From: Acidimicrobiales bacterium
GTDB lineage: Bacteria > Actinomycetota > Acidimicrobiia > Acidimicrobiales > JANYDT01
DNA length: 8,162 nt
Assembly (NCBI GenBank): GCA_025358985.1
Contig: JANYHQ010000324.1
Coordinates: 1-8,162 of the forward strand
Reading direction: 5' to 3'
Part shown: one piece after another, positions 1-6,127 of the stretch
Layout of the letters: every line of letters starts with the position of its first letter
Numbering within the stretch: the first letter of the stretch is position 1
Made by a program: the position numbers and the translations under genes
Notes under the pieces: generated by a model
The model's input: the letters and a program-made list of their open reading frames with translations, nothing else
The model's database searches: none
What the model was told of the DNA's origin: nothing

Positions 1-112
1 CATCAACGACAAGCTCGAGCCCCGCGGTACTCGCATCTTCGGGCCGGTTGGTCGTGAGTTGCGCGAGAAGAAGTTCATGCGCATCGTCTCGCTCGCCCCT
101 GAGGTGATCTGA
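1..112 (+). CDS. rplN: 50S ribosomal protein L14, C-terminal part (5' end outside window)
   Basis: The reading frame entering the window at base 2 gives 36 residues (INDKLEPRGTRIFGPVGREL... ending SLAPEVI) and stops at TGA 110-112. The stretch RGTRIFGPVxREL, followed by a lysine/phenylalanine-rich segment and SLAPEVI, is the conserved C-terminal end of L14, a large-subunit protein that binds 23S rRNA near the intersubunit bridge. The full protein is usually about 122 residues, so roughly the last 30% is present. The stop codon overlaps the rplX start by one base (TGATG), which suggests translational coupling. The end GAGGTGATC also forms the Shine-Dalgarno of rplX. Identity is clear from the residues; the rest of the gene cannot be judged. 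Confidence 0.96.
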   Translation, partial: INDKLEPRGTRIFGPVGRELREKKFMRIVSLAPEVI

Positions 113-426
113 TGTCAGGTTTGAAAGTCAAGAAGGGTGACACCGTGCTGGTGTTGTCGGGCAAAGACCGTGGCAAAACGGGAGAAGTGCTGTTGGCGTT
201 TCCCAAAGACGCCACCGTGGTGGTGGCAGGTATCAATGTGGCCAAGCGCCATACCAAGGCATCCTCGGCTACCAAGCCGGGCGGCATCATTGCCAAGGAG
301 ATGCCGCTGCCCGTGTCCAATGTGGTCACCGTTGGCAAGTCTGGCAAGCCCACTCGGATCGGGTACCGGATCAACGCCGATGGATCCAAGGTGCGTATCG
401 ACAAGCGCACGGGAGATCAACTGTGA
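112..426 (+). CDS. rplX: 50S ribosomal protein L24
   Basis: This encodes a 104-residue protein matching the usual L24 length. A KOW motif occupies roughly residues 5-35 (KVKKGDTVLVLSGKDRGKTG), followed by the typical GINVAKRHTK segment near residues 41-50 and the KPTRIGYR motif near the end. L24 binds the 5' region of 23S rRNA and starts large-subunit assembly. The ATG at 112 overlaps the rplN stop by one base and is preceded by a near-ideal Shine-Dalgarno (GAGGTGAT, 101-108). The gene ends by overlapping rplE by four bases (GTGA, 423-426). Nothing in the protein is unusual. Confidence 0.98.
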   Translation: MSGLKVKKGDTVLVLSGKDRGKTGEVLLAFPKDATVVVAGINVAKRHTKASSATKPGGIIAKEMPLPVSNVVTVGKSGKPTRIGYRINADGSKVRIDKRTGDQL

Positions 427-1010
427 GCACCACGGAACTGGTACATCCCACGTTGGCCGTGCCGCGCCTCAAGGCGCGCTACCTGGAGACCATTCGTCCC
501 CAACTCCAAGAGAAGCTTGGCCTGGCCAACATCATGGAGGTACCGCGTCTGCAAAAGATCGTGGTCAACTCCGGCGTCGGCCGCGCCACCGCCCAGCCTT
601 CGCTACTCGACGGTGCAATTGCTGACATCACCCGGATCACCGGCCAAAAGCCCCAGGTGAATCGGGCCACCAGTTCCATTGCCAACTTCAAGTTGCGCGA
701 GGGACAGGCCATTGGAGTGAAGGTCACCATGCGTGGAGACCGGATGTGGGAATTCTTGGATCGTCTGGTGGCCTTGGCCATCCCGAGAATCCGTGACTTC
801 CGGGGAATGCCATCCAAGAGCTTCGATGGACGTGGCAACTACACGTTCGGTGTTTCCGACCAGTTGATCTTTCCGGAGATCGACTACGACAAGATCGACA
901 CGGCGCGAGGGTTCGACATCACAATCGTTTCCACCGCCCGCTCCAATGCTGAAGGTAAAGCGTTGCTCGACGCCTTCGGTTTTCCGTTCAAACGCGAAGG
1001 ACAGAACTGA
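423..1010 (+). CDS. rplE: 50S ribosomal protein L5
   Basis: This encodes a 195-residue protein, slightly longer than the usual 179-187 because of an N-terminal extension (STTELVHPTLAVPRLKARY). L5 binds 5S rRNA in the central protuberance and contacts P-site tRNA and S13. Recognisable family blocks are VPRLQKIVVNSGVG (residues ~40-53), ITGQKPQVNRATSSIANFKLR (~71-91), the GVKVTMRGDRMWEFLDRL block (~98-115) and RDFRGMPSKSFDGRGNYTFGV (~123-143). The start is GTG at 423, overlapping the rplX stop as GTGA. It has a GGGAG Shine-Dalgarno at 411-415 with 7-nt spacing, and no later in-frame start is comparably placed. The stop overlaps rpsN by one base. Confidence 0.98.
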   Translation: MSTTELVHPTLAVPRLKARYLETIRPQLQEKLGLANIMEVPRLQKIVVNSGVGRATAQPSLLDGAIADITRITGQKPQVNRATSSIANFKLREGQAIGVKVTMRGDRMWEFLDRLVALAIPRIRDFRGMPSKSFDGRGNYTFGVSDQLIFPEIDYDKIDTARGFDITIVSTARSNAEGKALLDAFGFPFKREGQN

Positions 1011-1195
1011 TGGCGAAGAAGGCGCTGGTCGAAAAGGCCAAGCGGAAGCCGAAATTCAAGGTACGGGCATATACCCGTTGCCAGCGGTGTGGGCGGTCAC
1101 GGGCCGTGTTCCAGAAGTTCGGCCTCTGCCGAATTTGTTTGCGAGAGATGGTTCATGCGGGCGAAGTGCCCGGCGTGACCAAGGCCAGCTGGTGA
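1010..1195 (+). CDS. rpsN: 30S ribosomal protein S14, zinc-binding (type Z)
   Basis: This short 61-residue S14 carries two CxxC pairs, Cys24/Cys27 and Cys40/Cys43, that form the zinc site. The flanking YTRCQRCGR and LCRICLREM are the family signature. S14 sits in the 30S head and is needed late in small-subunit assembly. The short four-cysteine form is the zinc-dependent type common in Gram-positive bacteria; the long (~101 residue) form lacks the cysteines. ATG 1010 overlaps the rplE stop (TGATG), with AAGGA at 997-1001 as Shine-Dalgarno. Many actinobacteria carry a second, zinc-free S14 elsewhere under zinc control; none is visible here. Confidence 0.98.
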   Translation: MAKKALVEKAKRKPKFKVRAYTRCQRCGRSRAVFQKFGLCRICLREMVHAGEVPGVTKASW

Positions 1196-1203
1196 GAGGA
1201 GGG
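1195..1203 (+). promoter_or_regulatory. Shine-Dalgarno site deciding the rpsH start
   Basis: AGAGGAGGG begins at the last base of the rpsN stop codon and ends 8 nt before ATG 1212. The next in-frame ATG at 1218 would be 14 nt away, so the first ATG (protein start MTMTDPIADM) is preferred. This is one of the strongest Shine-Dalgarno sites in the ribosomal protein block. Confidence 0.75.
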
Positions 1204-1211
1204 ATTCGCTC

Positions 1212-1616
1212 ATGACAATGACAGATCCCATCGCTGACATGCTTACGCGTATCCGCAACGCCAACACGGCGATGCATGACACCGTGCGCATGCCAGGTTC
1301 GAAAGTCAAAGAGAGCCTTGCCAAGATCTTGTTGCGTGAGGGGTACCTCAGCAGTTACAAGGTCTATGACAACGAAGGCAAACCCGGCTCCACGCTGGAG
1401 ATCGAAATGAAGTATTCGCCCGAACGGGCTCGTACCATTTCCGGTATCCAGCGAGTGTCGAAGCCCGGACTGCGTGTATATCGCCAGGCCGATCAACTGC
1501 CGCGAGTACTTGGTGGTCTAGGAGTGGCTGTGTTGTCCACCAGCCAGGGTCTGCTCACCGACCGCGAGGCTCGCCAACGGCGCGTCGGCGGCGAAATCGT
1601 CTGCTTCGTGTGGTGA
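1212..1616 (+). CDS. rpsH: 30S ribosomal protein S8
   Basis: This encodes a 134-residue protein of normal length. The N-terminal DPIADMLTRIRNA (residues ~5-17) and the C-terminal VLSTSQGLLTDREAR plus GGEIVCFVW (residues ~106-134) are diagnostic for S8. S8 binds the central domain of 16S rRNA and organises platform assembly. In Escherichia coli it is also the translational repressor of the spc operon, acting at the L5 gene. No mRNA structure mimicking the 16S target was identified here, so such control is only an analogy. It follows rpsN after 16 nt and precedes rplF by 4 nt. Confidence 0.98.
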   Translation: MTMTDPIADMLTRIRNANTAMHDTVRMPGSKVKESLAKILLREGYLSSYKVYDNEGKPGSTLEIEMKYSPERARTISGIQRVSKPGLRVYRQADQLPRVLGGLGVAVLSTSQGLLTDREARQRRVGGEIVCFVW

Positions 1617-1620
1617 GCTG

Positions 1621-2163
1621 ATGTCTCGTATCGGCAAGAATCCCATCACCGTTCCAGCTGGCGTCACTATTTCCTTCGATGATCGCCAAATCTCGGTCAA
1701 GGGCAGCAAGGGTTCACTGAGTCGCACGCTGCCTGGATCCATCACGGTGCGAGAGTCCGGGGACACCCTTGTGGTGGAACGTCCCGACGACGAACGCATG
1801 AGCCGGGCGCTTCATGGCCTCACCCGCACCCTCGTCTCCAACATGGTGGTTGGTGTGTCCGGTGGATTCACCAAAGAACTGGAAATTCAGGGGGTGGGTT
1901 ACCGCGCTGCGGCGCCTACCACCAAGCGCCTCGAACTGGCCTTGGGCTTCAGCCATCCTGTATTCGTCGAGGCCCCCGAGGGCATCGACTTCGAGGTGCC
2001 CACCCCGACGCGTATCATTGTCAAGGGCATCGACAAGGAGTTGGTAGGCCAGGTTGCCGCCAACATCCGAAAGATCCGTAAGCCAGAGCCCTACAAGGGC
2101 AAGGGCGTCCGCTATCAGGGCGAGGTCGTCCGCCGTAAGGCCGGAAAGGCAGCCAAGAAGTAG
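1621..2163 (+). CDS. rplF: 50S ribosomal protein L6
   Basis: This encodes 180 residues, the usual L6 size, with two tandem L6 folds. The N-terminal domain begins MSRIGKNPITVPAGV. The second domain ends with the signature PEPYKGKGVRY (residues ~157-167), followed by a basic tail rich in Lys and Arg. ELEIQGVGYRAA near residues 86-97 is the conserved inter-domain region. L6 lies near the stalk base and the sarcin-ricin loop of the large subunit. The ATG follows the rpsH stop after 4 nt, so translation is probably coupled. No abnormality is seen. Confidence 0.98.
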   Translation: MSRIGKNPITVPAGVTISFDDRQISVKGSKGSLSRTLPGSITVRESGDTLVVERPDDERMSRALHGLTRTLVSNMVVGVSGGFTKELEIQGVGYRAAAPTTKRLELALGFSHPVFVEAPEGIDFEVPTPTRIIVKGIDKELVGQVAANIRKIRKPEPYKGKGVRYQGEVVRRKAGKAAKK

Positions 2164-2165
2164 CC

Positions 2166-2531
2166 ATGGGTACCGCAACGCAAAAGAAGCAGCAGGGCCG
2201 GGTCCGCCGCCATGAGCGCGCCCGGAAGAAGATCCACGGAACCACCGAACGTCCGCGTTTGGCCGTATTCCGGTCCAACCGCCATATCGTGGCTCAGGTG
2301 ATCGACGACATCAGCGGCCGTACATTGGCTGCCGCCTCGTCGCACGAACCTGATATTCGAAGCGGTGCTACCGGCAACGTGGAGGCCTCGGCCAAGGTTG
2401 GGTCACTCATTGCCGAGCGAGCCAAAGCCGCGGGCGTGTCAAAGGTCGTGTTCGACCGAGGCGGTTTTATCTATCACGGCCGCATCGCTGCGGTCGCCGA
2501 AGCCGCTCGTGCGGCGGGACTGGAGTTCTGA
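2166..2531 (+). CDS. rplR: 50S ribosomal protein L18
   Basis: This encodes a 121-residue protein of standard length. A basic N-terminus (KKQQGRVRRHERARKKI) leads into ERPRLAVFRSNRHIVAQVIDD (~residues 28-48), then the KVVFDRGGFIYHGRIAAVAEAARAAGLEF ending, all typical of L18. L18 binds 5S rRNA with L5 and attaches it to the large subunit. The start lies 2 nt after the rplF stop; the Shine-Dalgarno is weak (AAGAAG at 2156-2161), so expression probably depends on read-through coupling from rplF. Confidence 0.97.
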   Translation: MGTATQKKQQGRVRRHERARKKIHGTTERPRLAVFRSNRHIVAQVIDDISGRTLAAASSHEPDIRSGATGNVEASAKVGSLIAERAKAAGVSKVVFDRGGFIYHGRIAAVAEAARAAGLEF

Positions 2532-2532
2532 G

Positions 2533-3129
2533 ATGGCCTACCAGGGCGATCGAGGCGGTAACAACAACAGTGGCGGCGGCGGTGGTGACGGGCTCGAGGA
2601 GCGCGTCATCAACATCAACCGCGTGGCCAAGGTGGTCAAGGGTGGACGCCGTTTCTCGTTCACTGCATTGGTCGTCGTCGGCGACGGCACCGGCAAGGTC
2701 GGTCTCGGCTACGGCAAAGCCAAGGAAGTTCCGGCAGCCATAGCCAAGGGTGTGGAAGAAGCCAAGAAGAACATGTTCAATGTGGCGCTGGCCGGCTCCA
2801 CCATCACCCACCCCATCGTGGGTGAAAAGGGTGCAGGCCGAGTGATGCTCAAGCCTGCTGCCCCCGGAACCGGTGTCATTGCGGGCGGTGCCGCTCGGGT
2901 CATTCTCGAAGCTGCCGGCATCCACGACGTGCTGTGCAAGTCACTCGGTAGCTCCAACGGCATCAACGTGGCCCAGGCCACCATCGAAGGCCTCCGTAGC
3001 CTGCGTACCCCGGATCAGGTGGCTCGCCTGCGGGGCAAGACCCCAGAAGAGGTCACCCCCTTCGGTGTTCTACGGGCATACAACGAAACCAAGCGGCTGC
3101 GACGTGCGGCCACCGGGGAGCGTTCCTGA
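2533..3129 (+). CDS. rpsE: 30S ribosomal protein S5
   Basis: This encodes 198 residues, longer than the ~166 of Escherichia coli, because of a disordered-looking Gly/Asn-rich N-terminus (MAYQGDRGGNNNSGGGGGDG) and a longer C-terminus. The S5 core begins at about residue 22: an RNA-binding half with NRVAKVVKGGRRFSFTALVVVGDG and GKVGLGYGKAKEVPAAIAKG, then GTGVIAGGAARVILEAAGI and KSLGSSNGINVAQATIEGL. S5 helps decoding accuracy and mRNA unwinding at the entry channel. The frame is open further upstream inside rplR, but the ATG at 2533 has TGGAG at 2521-2525 and follows the rplR stop by one base. Its stop overlaps rpmD by one base. Confidence 0.97.
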   Translation: MAYQGDRGGNNNSGGGGGDGLEERVININRVAKVVKGGRRFSFTALVVVGDGTGKVGLGYGKAKEVPAAIAKGVEEAKKNMFNVALAGSTITHPIVGEKGAGRVMLKPAAPGTGVIAGGAARVILEAAGIHDVLCKSLGSSNGINVAQATIEGLRSLRTPDQVARLRGKTPEEVTPFGVLRAYNETKRLRRAATGERS

Positions 3130-3317
3130 TGGCGCTCAAAGTCACTCAGATCAAGTCCACGATCGGTACCAAGCCCAAGCACCGCGGCACGTTGCGCGCA
3201 TTGGGTCTTGGACGTATCGGCAACAGCAACACACTCCCCGACCGTCCCGAGATTCGCGGCATGATTGCCCGGGTCCCGCACATGGTGACGGTGGAGTCTG
3301 TCGAGGAGACGAAGTAA
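3129..3317 (+). CDS. rpmD: 50S ribosomal protein L30
   Basis: This encodes a 62-residue protein of normal L30 length. The pattern VTQIKSTIGTKPKHRGTLRALGL followed by RPEIRGMIARVPHMVTVE is the complete family core. L30 is a small large-subunit protein near the 5S rRNA region. ATG 3129 overlaps the rpsE stop (TGATG) and a GGGGAG Shine-Dalgarno lies at 3115-3120. The gene sits between rpsE and rplO as in most bacteria. Confidence 0.97.
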   Translation: MALKVTQIKSTIGTKPKHRGTLRALGLGRIGNSNTLPDRPEIRGMIARVPHMVTVESVEETK

Positions 3318-3320
3318 CCC

Positions 3321-3827
3321 ATGCCCATCAAATTGCACGATCTGAAGCCCGCCGAGGGCTCCAAGAAGTCGCCCATGCGCGTCGGACGCGGCATCGCCGG
3401 CAAGGGTGGAAAAACTGCGGGCCGCGGTACCAAGGGTCAAAAGGCCCGTCGCAACATGAAGCCGGGTTTCGAAGGCGGCCAGACGCCGTTGTACAGGCGC
3501 CTGCCCAAGCTGCGTGGTTTCCACAACCCGTTCCGGGTTGAGTTCGTGGCGTTGAACCTTGATGTGCTCGAGGCCTTCGCGGCTGGCCACGCCGGAGAGC
3601 CGGCCACGCCAGATACGCTACGACTGGTGAGTGCCATCCCCAAGAAGGGCCTGGTGAAGGTCTTGGGACGGGGAGTGCTCAGCGCCAAGCTCGACGTGAG
3701 TGCGCATGCGTTCTCACAGTCAGCGGTGGCCGCCATCACCGCTGCGGGGGGTACCGTCACGGTGCTGCCCATGCCGTTCGGCAATGGTCGCCCGGCGGCC
3801 AAGGGTAACGCCCTCACCAACCGCTGA
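3321..3827 (+). CDS. rplO: 50S ribosomal protein L15
   Basis: This encodes 168 residues, somewhat longer than the ~145 typical of the family, mainly through a C-terminal extension (PMPFGNGRPAAKGNALTNR). The N-terminal LHDLKPAEGSKK and the Gly/Arg/Lys-rich loop GRGIAGKGGKTAGRGTKGQKAR (residues ~23-44) are typical. The C-terminal domain carries KVLGRGVLSAKLDVSAHAFSQSA and AITAAGGTV. L15 is an assembly protein that threads its basic arm into 23S rRNA. GAGGAG at 3303-3308 is the nearest Shine-Dalgarno, at a rather long 12-nt spacing. It is the last ribosomal protein gene of the spc block before secY. Confidence 0.97.
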   Translation: MPIKLHDLKPAEGSKKSPMRVGRGIAGKGGKTAGRGTKGQKARRNMKPGFEGGQTPLYRRLPKLRGFHNPFRVEFVALNLDVLEAFAAGHAGEPATPDTLRLVSAIPKKGLVKVLGRGVLSAKLDVSAHAFSQSAVAAITAAGGTVTVLPMPFGNGRPAAKGNALTNR

Positions 3828-3837
3828 TCCACCGAAT

Positions 3838-3855
3838 CGGGGACAGTCGTCCCCG
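3838..3855 (+). promoter_or_regulatory. Perfect GC-rich hairpin in the rplO-secY gap
   Basis: CGGGGAC-AGTC-GTCCCCG forms a perfect 7-bp stem with a 4-nt loop, extendable by a T-G wobble and an A-T pair. It begins 10 nt after the rplO stop. No T tract follows, only an AT-rich patch (3857-3877, two near-copies of TATAT about 10 nt apart), so a classical intrinsic terminator is not supported. It may be an attenuator, an RNA end or processing site, or may punctuate the ribosomal and secY parts of the transcript. The AT patch could contain a -10 element, but I find no convincing -35 partner. Confidence 0.5.
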
Positions 3856-3918
3856 GTATATGTTCATTTCGATATATGGGCAGGCTTCAGGCCAGCTCGA
3901 ATTCTGGAGAGTCCGACC

Positions 3919-5256
3919 ATGTCCAGCGTGCGCAACGTGTTCAGAATCCCGGAACTCCGGAACAAGATCCTGTTCACCATCTTCATCATTGCCCTGTATC
4001 GCCTCGGCGCCCACGTGCCGGTTCCGGGTATTTCCATCGATCAGGTGAAGCGGCTGCAGGATTCGGCGGGGTCCAACGGCATCGTGGGATTCCTCAACCT
4101 GTTCTCCGGTGGGGCGCTCACGCAGTTTGCCGTGTTCGCCCTCGGGATCTTGCCGTACATCACGGCCTCCATCATCATGCAGTTGTTGACGGTGGTGATT
4201 CCCAAGCTGGAGCAATGGTCCAAAGACGGCGCGGTAGGACAAAAGAAAATCACCCAGTGGACTCGCTACCTGGCCATTGCCCTCGGCGTGATGCAGGCGG
4301 CCACGTACAGCTACATCTTCCACAACGGTGGCCGTGGTCTGCTCGGCCGCAACGCCGGTGGCGCTGATTTCGACCTGTTCGACGGTCGCTTCACGCTCGG
4401 CCGAGTGTCGCTGGTGGTGCTCACCATGGTGGGTGGCGTGGCCATTGTGATGTGGATGGGCGAGCTCATCACCCAGCGCGGCATCGGTAACGGAATGTCA
4501 ATCCTCATCTTCACCAACGTGGTGAGTCGATTGCCGTACGAGGGTTCACGTATCCGCCAGTCCAAGGGCAATGTGCTGTTCGTGGTGATCCTGGCCATCG
4601 TGGTGGCCATGATCGTGGCCATCGTGATCATGGAAAACGGCCAGCGTCGCATTCCTGTGCAGTTCGCCAAGCGGATGGTGGGCCGTCGTATGTACGGCGG
4701 GCAGAGCACCTATATCCCCTTGAAGGTGAACCAGGCCGGTGTGGTGCCCATCATCTTTGCGTCCTCGGTGTTGAACTTCCCGGTGCTGCTGTCCAACGTA
4801 TTGCCCACGGGGGCCAGACAGTGGATCAACAACAACCTGGTCACCGGCGACAACCTCTGGTACATCCTCATCTACGGGTTGATGATCATCTTCTTCACGT
4901 ACTTCTATACGGCCATCAGCTTTGATCCGGTGCAGCAGGCCGATTCCATTCGCAAGCAGGGTGGCTTCATTCTCGGTATCCGCCCCGGTGCCCCGACGGT
5001 TGCCTACCTCCAAAGGCTGCTCAACCGCATCACGCTTCCGGGCGCGGTGTTCATCACCACCATTGCGTTGGTCCCATCGTTCTTCCTCTTCGTGTTCAAC
5101 CTGTCGAACTTCGGGTTTGCCGGAACCTCGATCCTCATTGCCGTTGGTGTGGCGCTCGAGACCATGAAGCAGATAGACAGCCAACTCATGATGCGAAATT
5201 ACGACGGCTTCCTCGAGGGCAGTGCAACCCGTCGACGTCCGCAACTCACTCGGTAA
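3919..5256 (+). CDS. secY: Protein translocase channel subunit SecY
   Basis: This encodes 445 residues with the ten membrane segments of the SecYEG channel, roughly at residues 17-36, 60-93 (plug plus TM2), 115-134, 160-180, 190-206, 218-237, 273-292, 313-334, 375-396 and 401-418. Diagnostic stretches are GFLNLFSGGALTQF (from residue 57), the WMGELITQRGIGNG motif (~179-192) and PLKVNQAGVVPIIFA (from residue 267). The large cytoplasmic loop between TM8 and TM9 (DPVQQADSIRKQGGFI) contacts SecA and the ribosome. The frame is open upstream to 3700, but ATG 3919 starts the normal N-terminus (MSSVRNVFRIPELR) and has GGAG at 3906-3909. It is preceded by a 91-nt gap with a hairpin. Confidence 0.98.
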   Translation: MSSVRNVFRIPELRNKILFTIFIIALYRLGAHVPVPGISIDQVKRLQDSAGSNGIVGFLNLFSGGALTQFAVFALGILPYITASIIMQLLTVVIPKLEQWSKDGAVGQKKITQWTRYLAIALGVMQAATYSYIFHNGGRGLLGRNAGGADFDLFDGRFTLGRVSLVVLTMVGGVAIVMWMGELITQRGIGNGMSILIFTNVVSRLPYEGSRIRQSKGNVLFVVILAIVVAMIVAIVIMENGQRRIPVQFAKRMVGRRMYGGQSTYIPLKVNQAGVVPIIFASSVLNFPVLLSNVLPTGARQWINNNLVTGDNLWYILIYGLMIIFFTYFYTAISFDPVQQADSIRKQGGFILGIRPGAPTVAYLQRLLNRITLPGAVFITTIALVPSFFLFVFNLSNFGFAGTSILIAVGVALETMKQIDSQLMMRNYDGFLEGSATRRRPQLTR

Positions 5257-5337
5257 CCTCGGCGTGGTGCCACTCGGCGCAGGTGCGGCAACGAGCTTGT
5301 GTGGGCGCCCCTTCCAGGGCAAACAGGCAGGACGGGC

Positions 5338-6012
5338 ATGAGCGCGGGCGTCCGTCTGGTGATCCTCGGCAAGCAGGGCGCCGGTAAGGGCACGCAGTGT
5401 GTGCAGTTGTCACGTCACTATGTGGTTCCTCACATCTCCACTGGAGACATGTTCCGTGCTGCGATGAAGTCCGGCACCCAGATGGGACTGCTGGCCCGGA
5501 CCTTTGTGGATGACGGACAACTCGTACCAGACGAAGTAGTGATCGGTATCATCGCTGAGCGCTTATCGGACAAGGACGCACGGGGTAGGGGCTTCATTCT
5601 CGATGGGTTTCCTCGCACGGTGCATCAGGCCCAGGCGTTGTCGGAGCTGCTGCTCCCTGGCCGCTTGGACATCGTCATCGATTTGGCCGTGGACACCGCC
5701 TTGGTGCTGGAGCGGTTGGCGTCTCGGCGGGTGTGTTCGTCGTGCGGGCACAACTACAGCGTCCAGAAACCACCGAAGTTCAACTGGAACTGCGATCACT
5801 GCGGTGGCGAAGTTGTGCAGCGCCCGGACGACAAATCCGAAGCCATCCAAACCCGGCTGGACCTGTACGAAAGCCAAACCAGTCCCCTCATCGAGCACTA
5901 TTGCAACGAGGGCCTGTTGGAAACCATGGATGGCGCCAAACCAATGGACGAAGTGTTCACCGATATCGTCAATGCCATAGACGCTCGACAGGCGGCCCGA
6001 TCGCGCTCATGA
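5338..6012 (+). CDS. adk: Adenylate kinase, long zinc-binding form
   Basis: This encodes 224 residues catalysing ATP + AMP = 2 ADP in the cytoplasm. The P-loop is GKQGAGKGTQ (residues 11-20); GPPGAGKGTQ is the commoner sequence. The AMP-binding region holds STGDMFR (34-40), and the GFILDGFPRT motif lies at 85-94. The LID carries four zinc-type cysteines, Cys133/Cys136 and Cys152/Cys155, within RRVCSSCGHNY and CDHCGGEVVQRPDD. The RLDLYESQTSPL helix follows, so all functional parts are present. A longer frame opens at 5299, but ATG 5338 sits just before the conserved VRLVILG strand and has AGGA at 5329-5332. The 81-nt upstream gap separates it from secY; map does not follow it. Confidence 0.97.
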   Translation: MSAGVRLVILGKQGAGKGTQCVQLSRHYVVPHISTGDMFRAAMKSGTQMGLLARTFVDDGQLVPDEVVIGIIAERLSDKDARGRGFILDGFPRTVHQAQALSELLLPGRLDIVIDLAVDTALVLERLASRRVCSSCGHNYSVQKPPKFNWNCDHCGGEVVQRPDDKSEAIQTRLDLYESQTSPLIEHYCNEGLLETMDGAKPMDEVFTDIVNAIDARQAARSRS

Positions 6013-6020
6013 GCCCGGTC

Positions 6021-6047
6021 CTGAGTACTGCGTCGTGCTGCTACACT
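6021..6047 (+). promoter_or_regulatory. Probable promoter of infA (extended -10)
   Basis: In the 115-nt gap after adk, TGCTACACT (6039-6047) matches an extended -10 element: TGn followed by TACACT, which keeps the conserved TA...T of TATAAT. A weak -35-like CTGAGT lies at 6021-6026, with 15-nt spacing. Transcription would start near 6054, giving an infA leader of about 75 nt. The position at the junction of the secY-adk and alpha-operon parts makes an internal promoter reasonable. This rests on pattern matching only. Confidence 0.45.
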
Positions 6048-6115
6048 CGTCCTTCGGCCAAAGGCATGACTAGCGTTCACGCGTCTGCTGCAAGCTACCG
6101 CATACCACCCTCGGT

Positions 6116-6123
6116 GAGGAGGA
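6116..6123 (+). promoter_or_regulatory. Strong Shine-Dalgarno that places the infA start at CTG 6128
   Basis: GAGGAGGA is one of the strongest ribosome-binding sites in the window. Its GGAGG core (6118-6122) lies 5 nt before CTG 6128 and 32 nt before the first canonical in-frame start, GTG 6155. The site only makes sense for initiation at about 6128. Confidence 0.75.
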
Positions 6124-6127
6124 CCTT

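Noticed and set aside
2365..2532. A 56-residue N-terminal extension of rpsE
   Set aside because: It overlaps rplR and the residues are unlike S5; ATG 2533 is well supported.
3700..3918. A 73-residue N-terminal extension of secY
   Set aside because: The frame is open but overlaps rplO, the extra residues do not resemble SecY, and ATG 3919 has a suitable ribosome-binding site and a normal N-terminus.
4546..5322. A 258-residue open frame on the - strand opposite secY
   Set aside because: It is a shadow of secY, has low-complexity His/Asp/Arg-rich composition, no recognisable domain, and runs opposite an unmistakable conserved gene.
6005..6014. Palindrome GCTCATGAGC at the adk stop as a terminator or operator
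   Set aside because: It has no loop and no T tract, and a single 10-bp palindrome is expected by chance in a window of this size.
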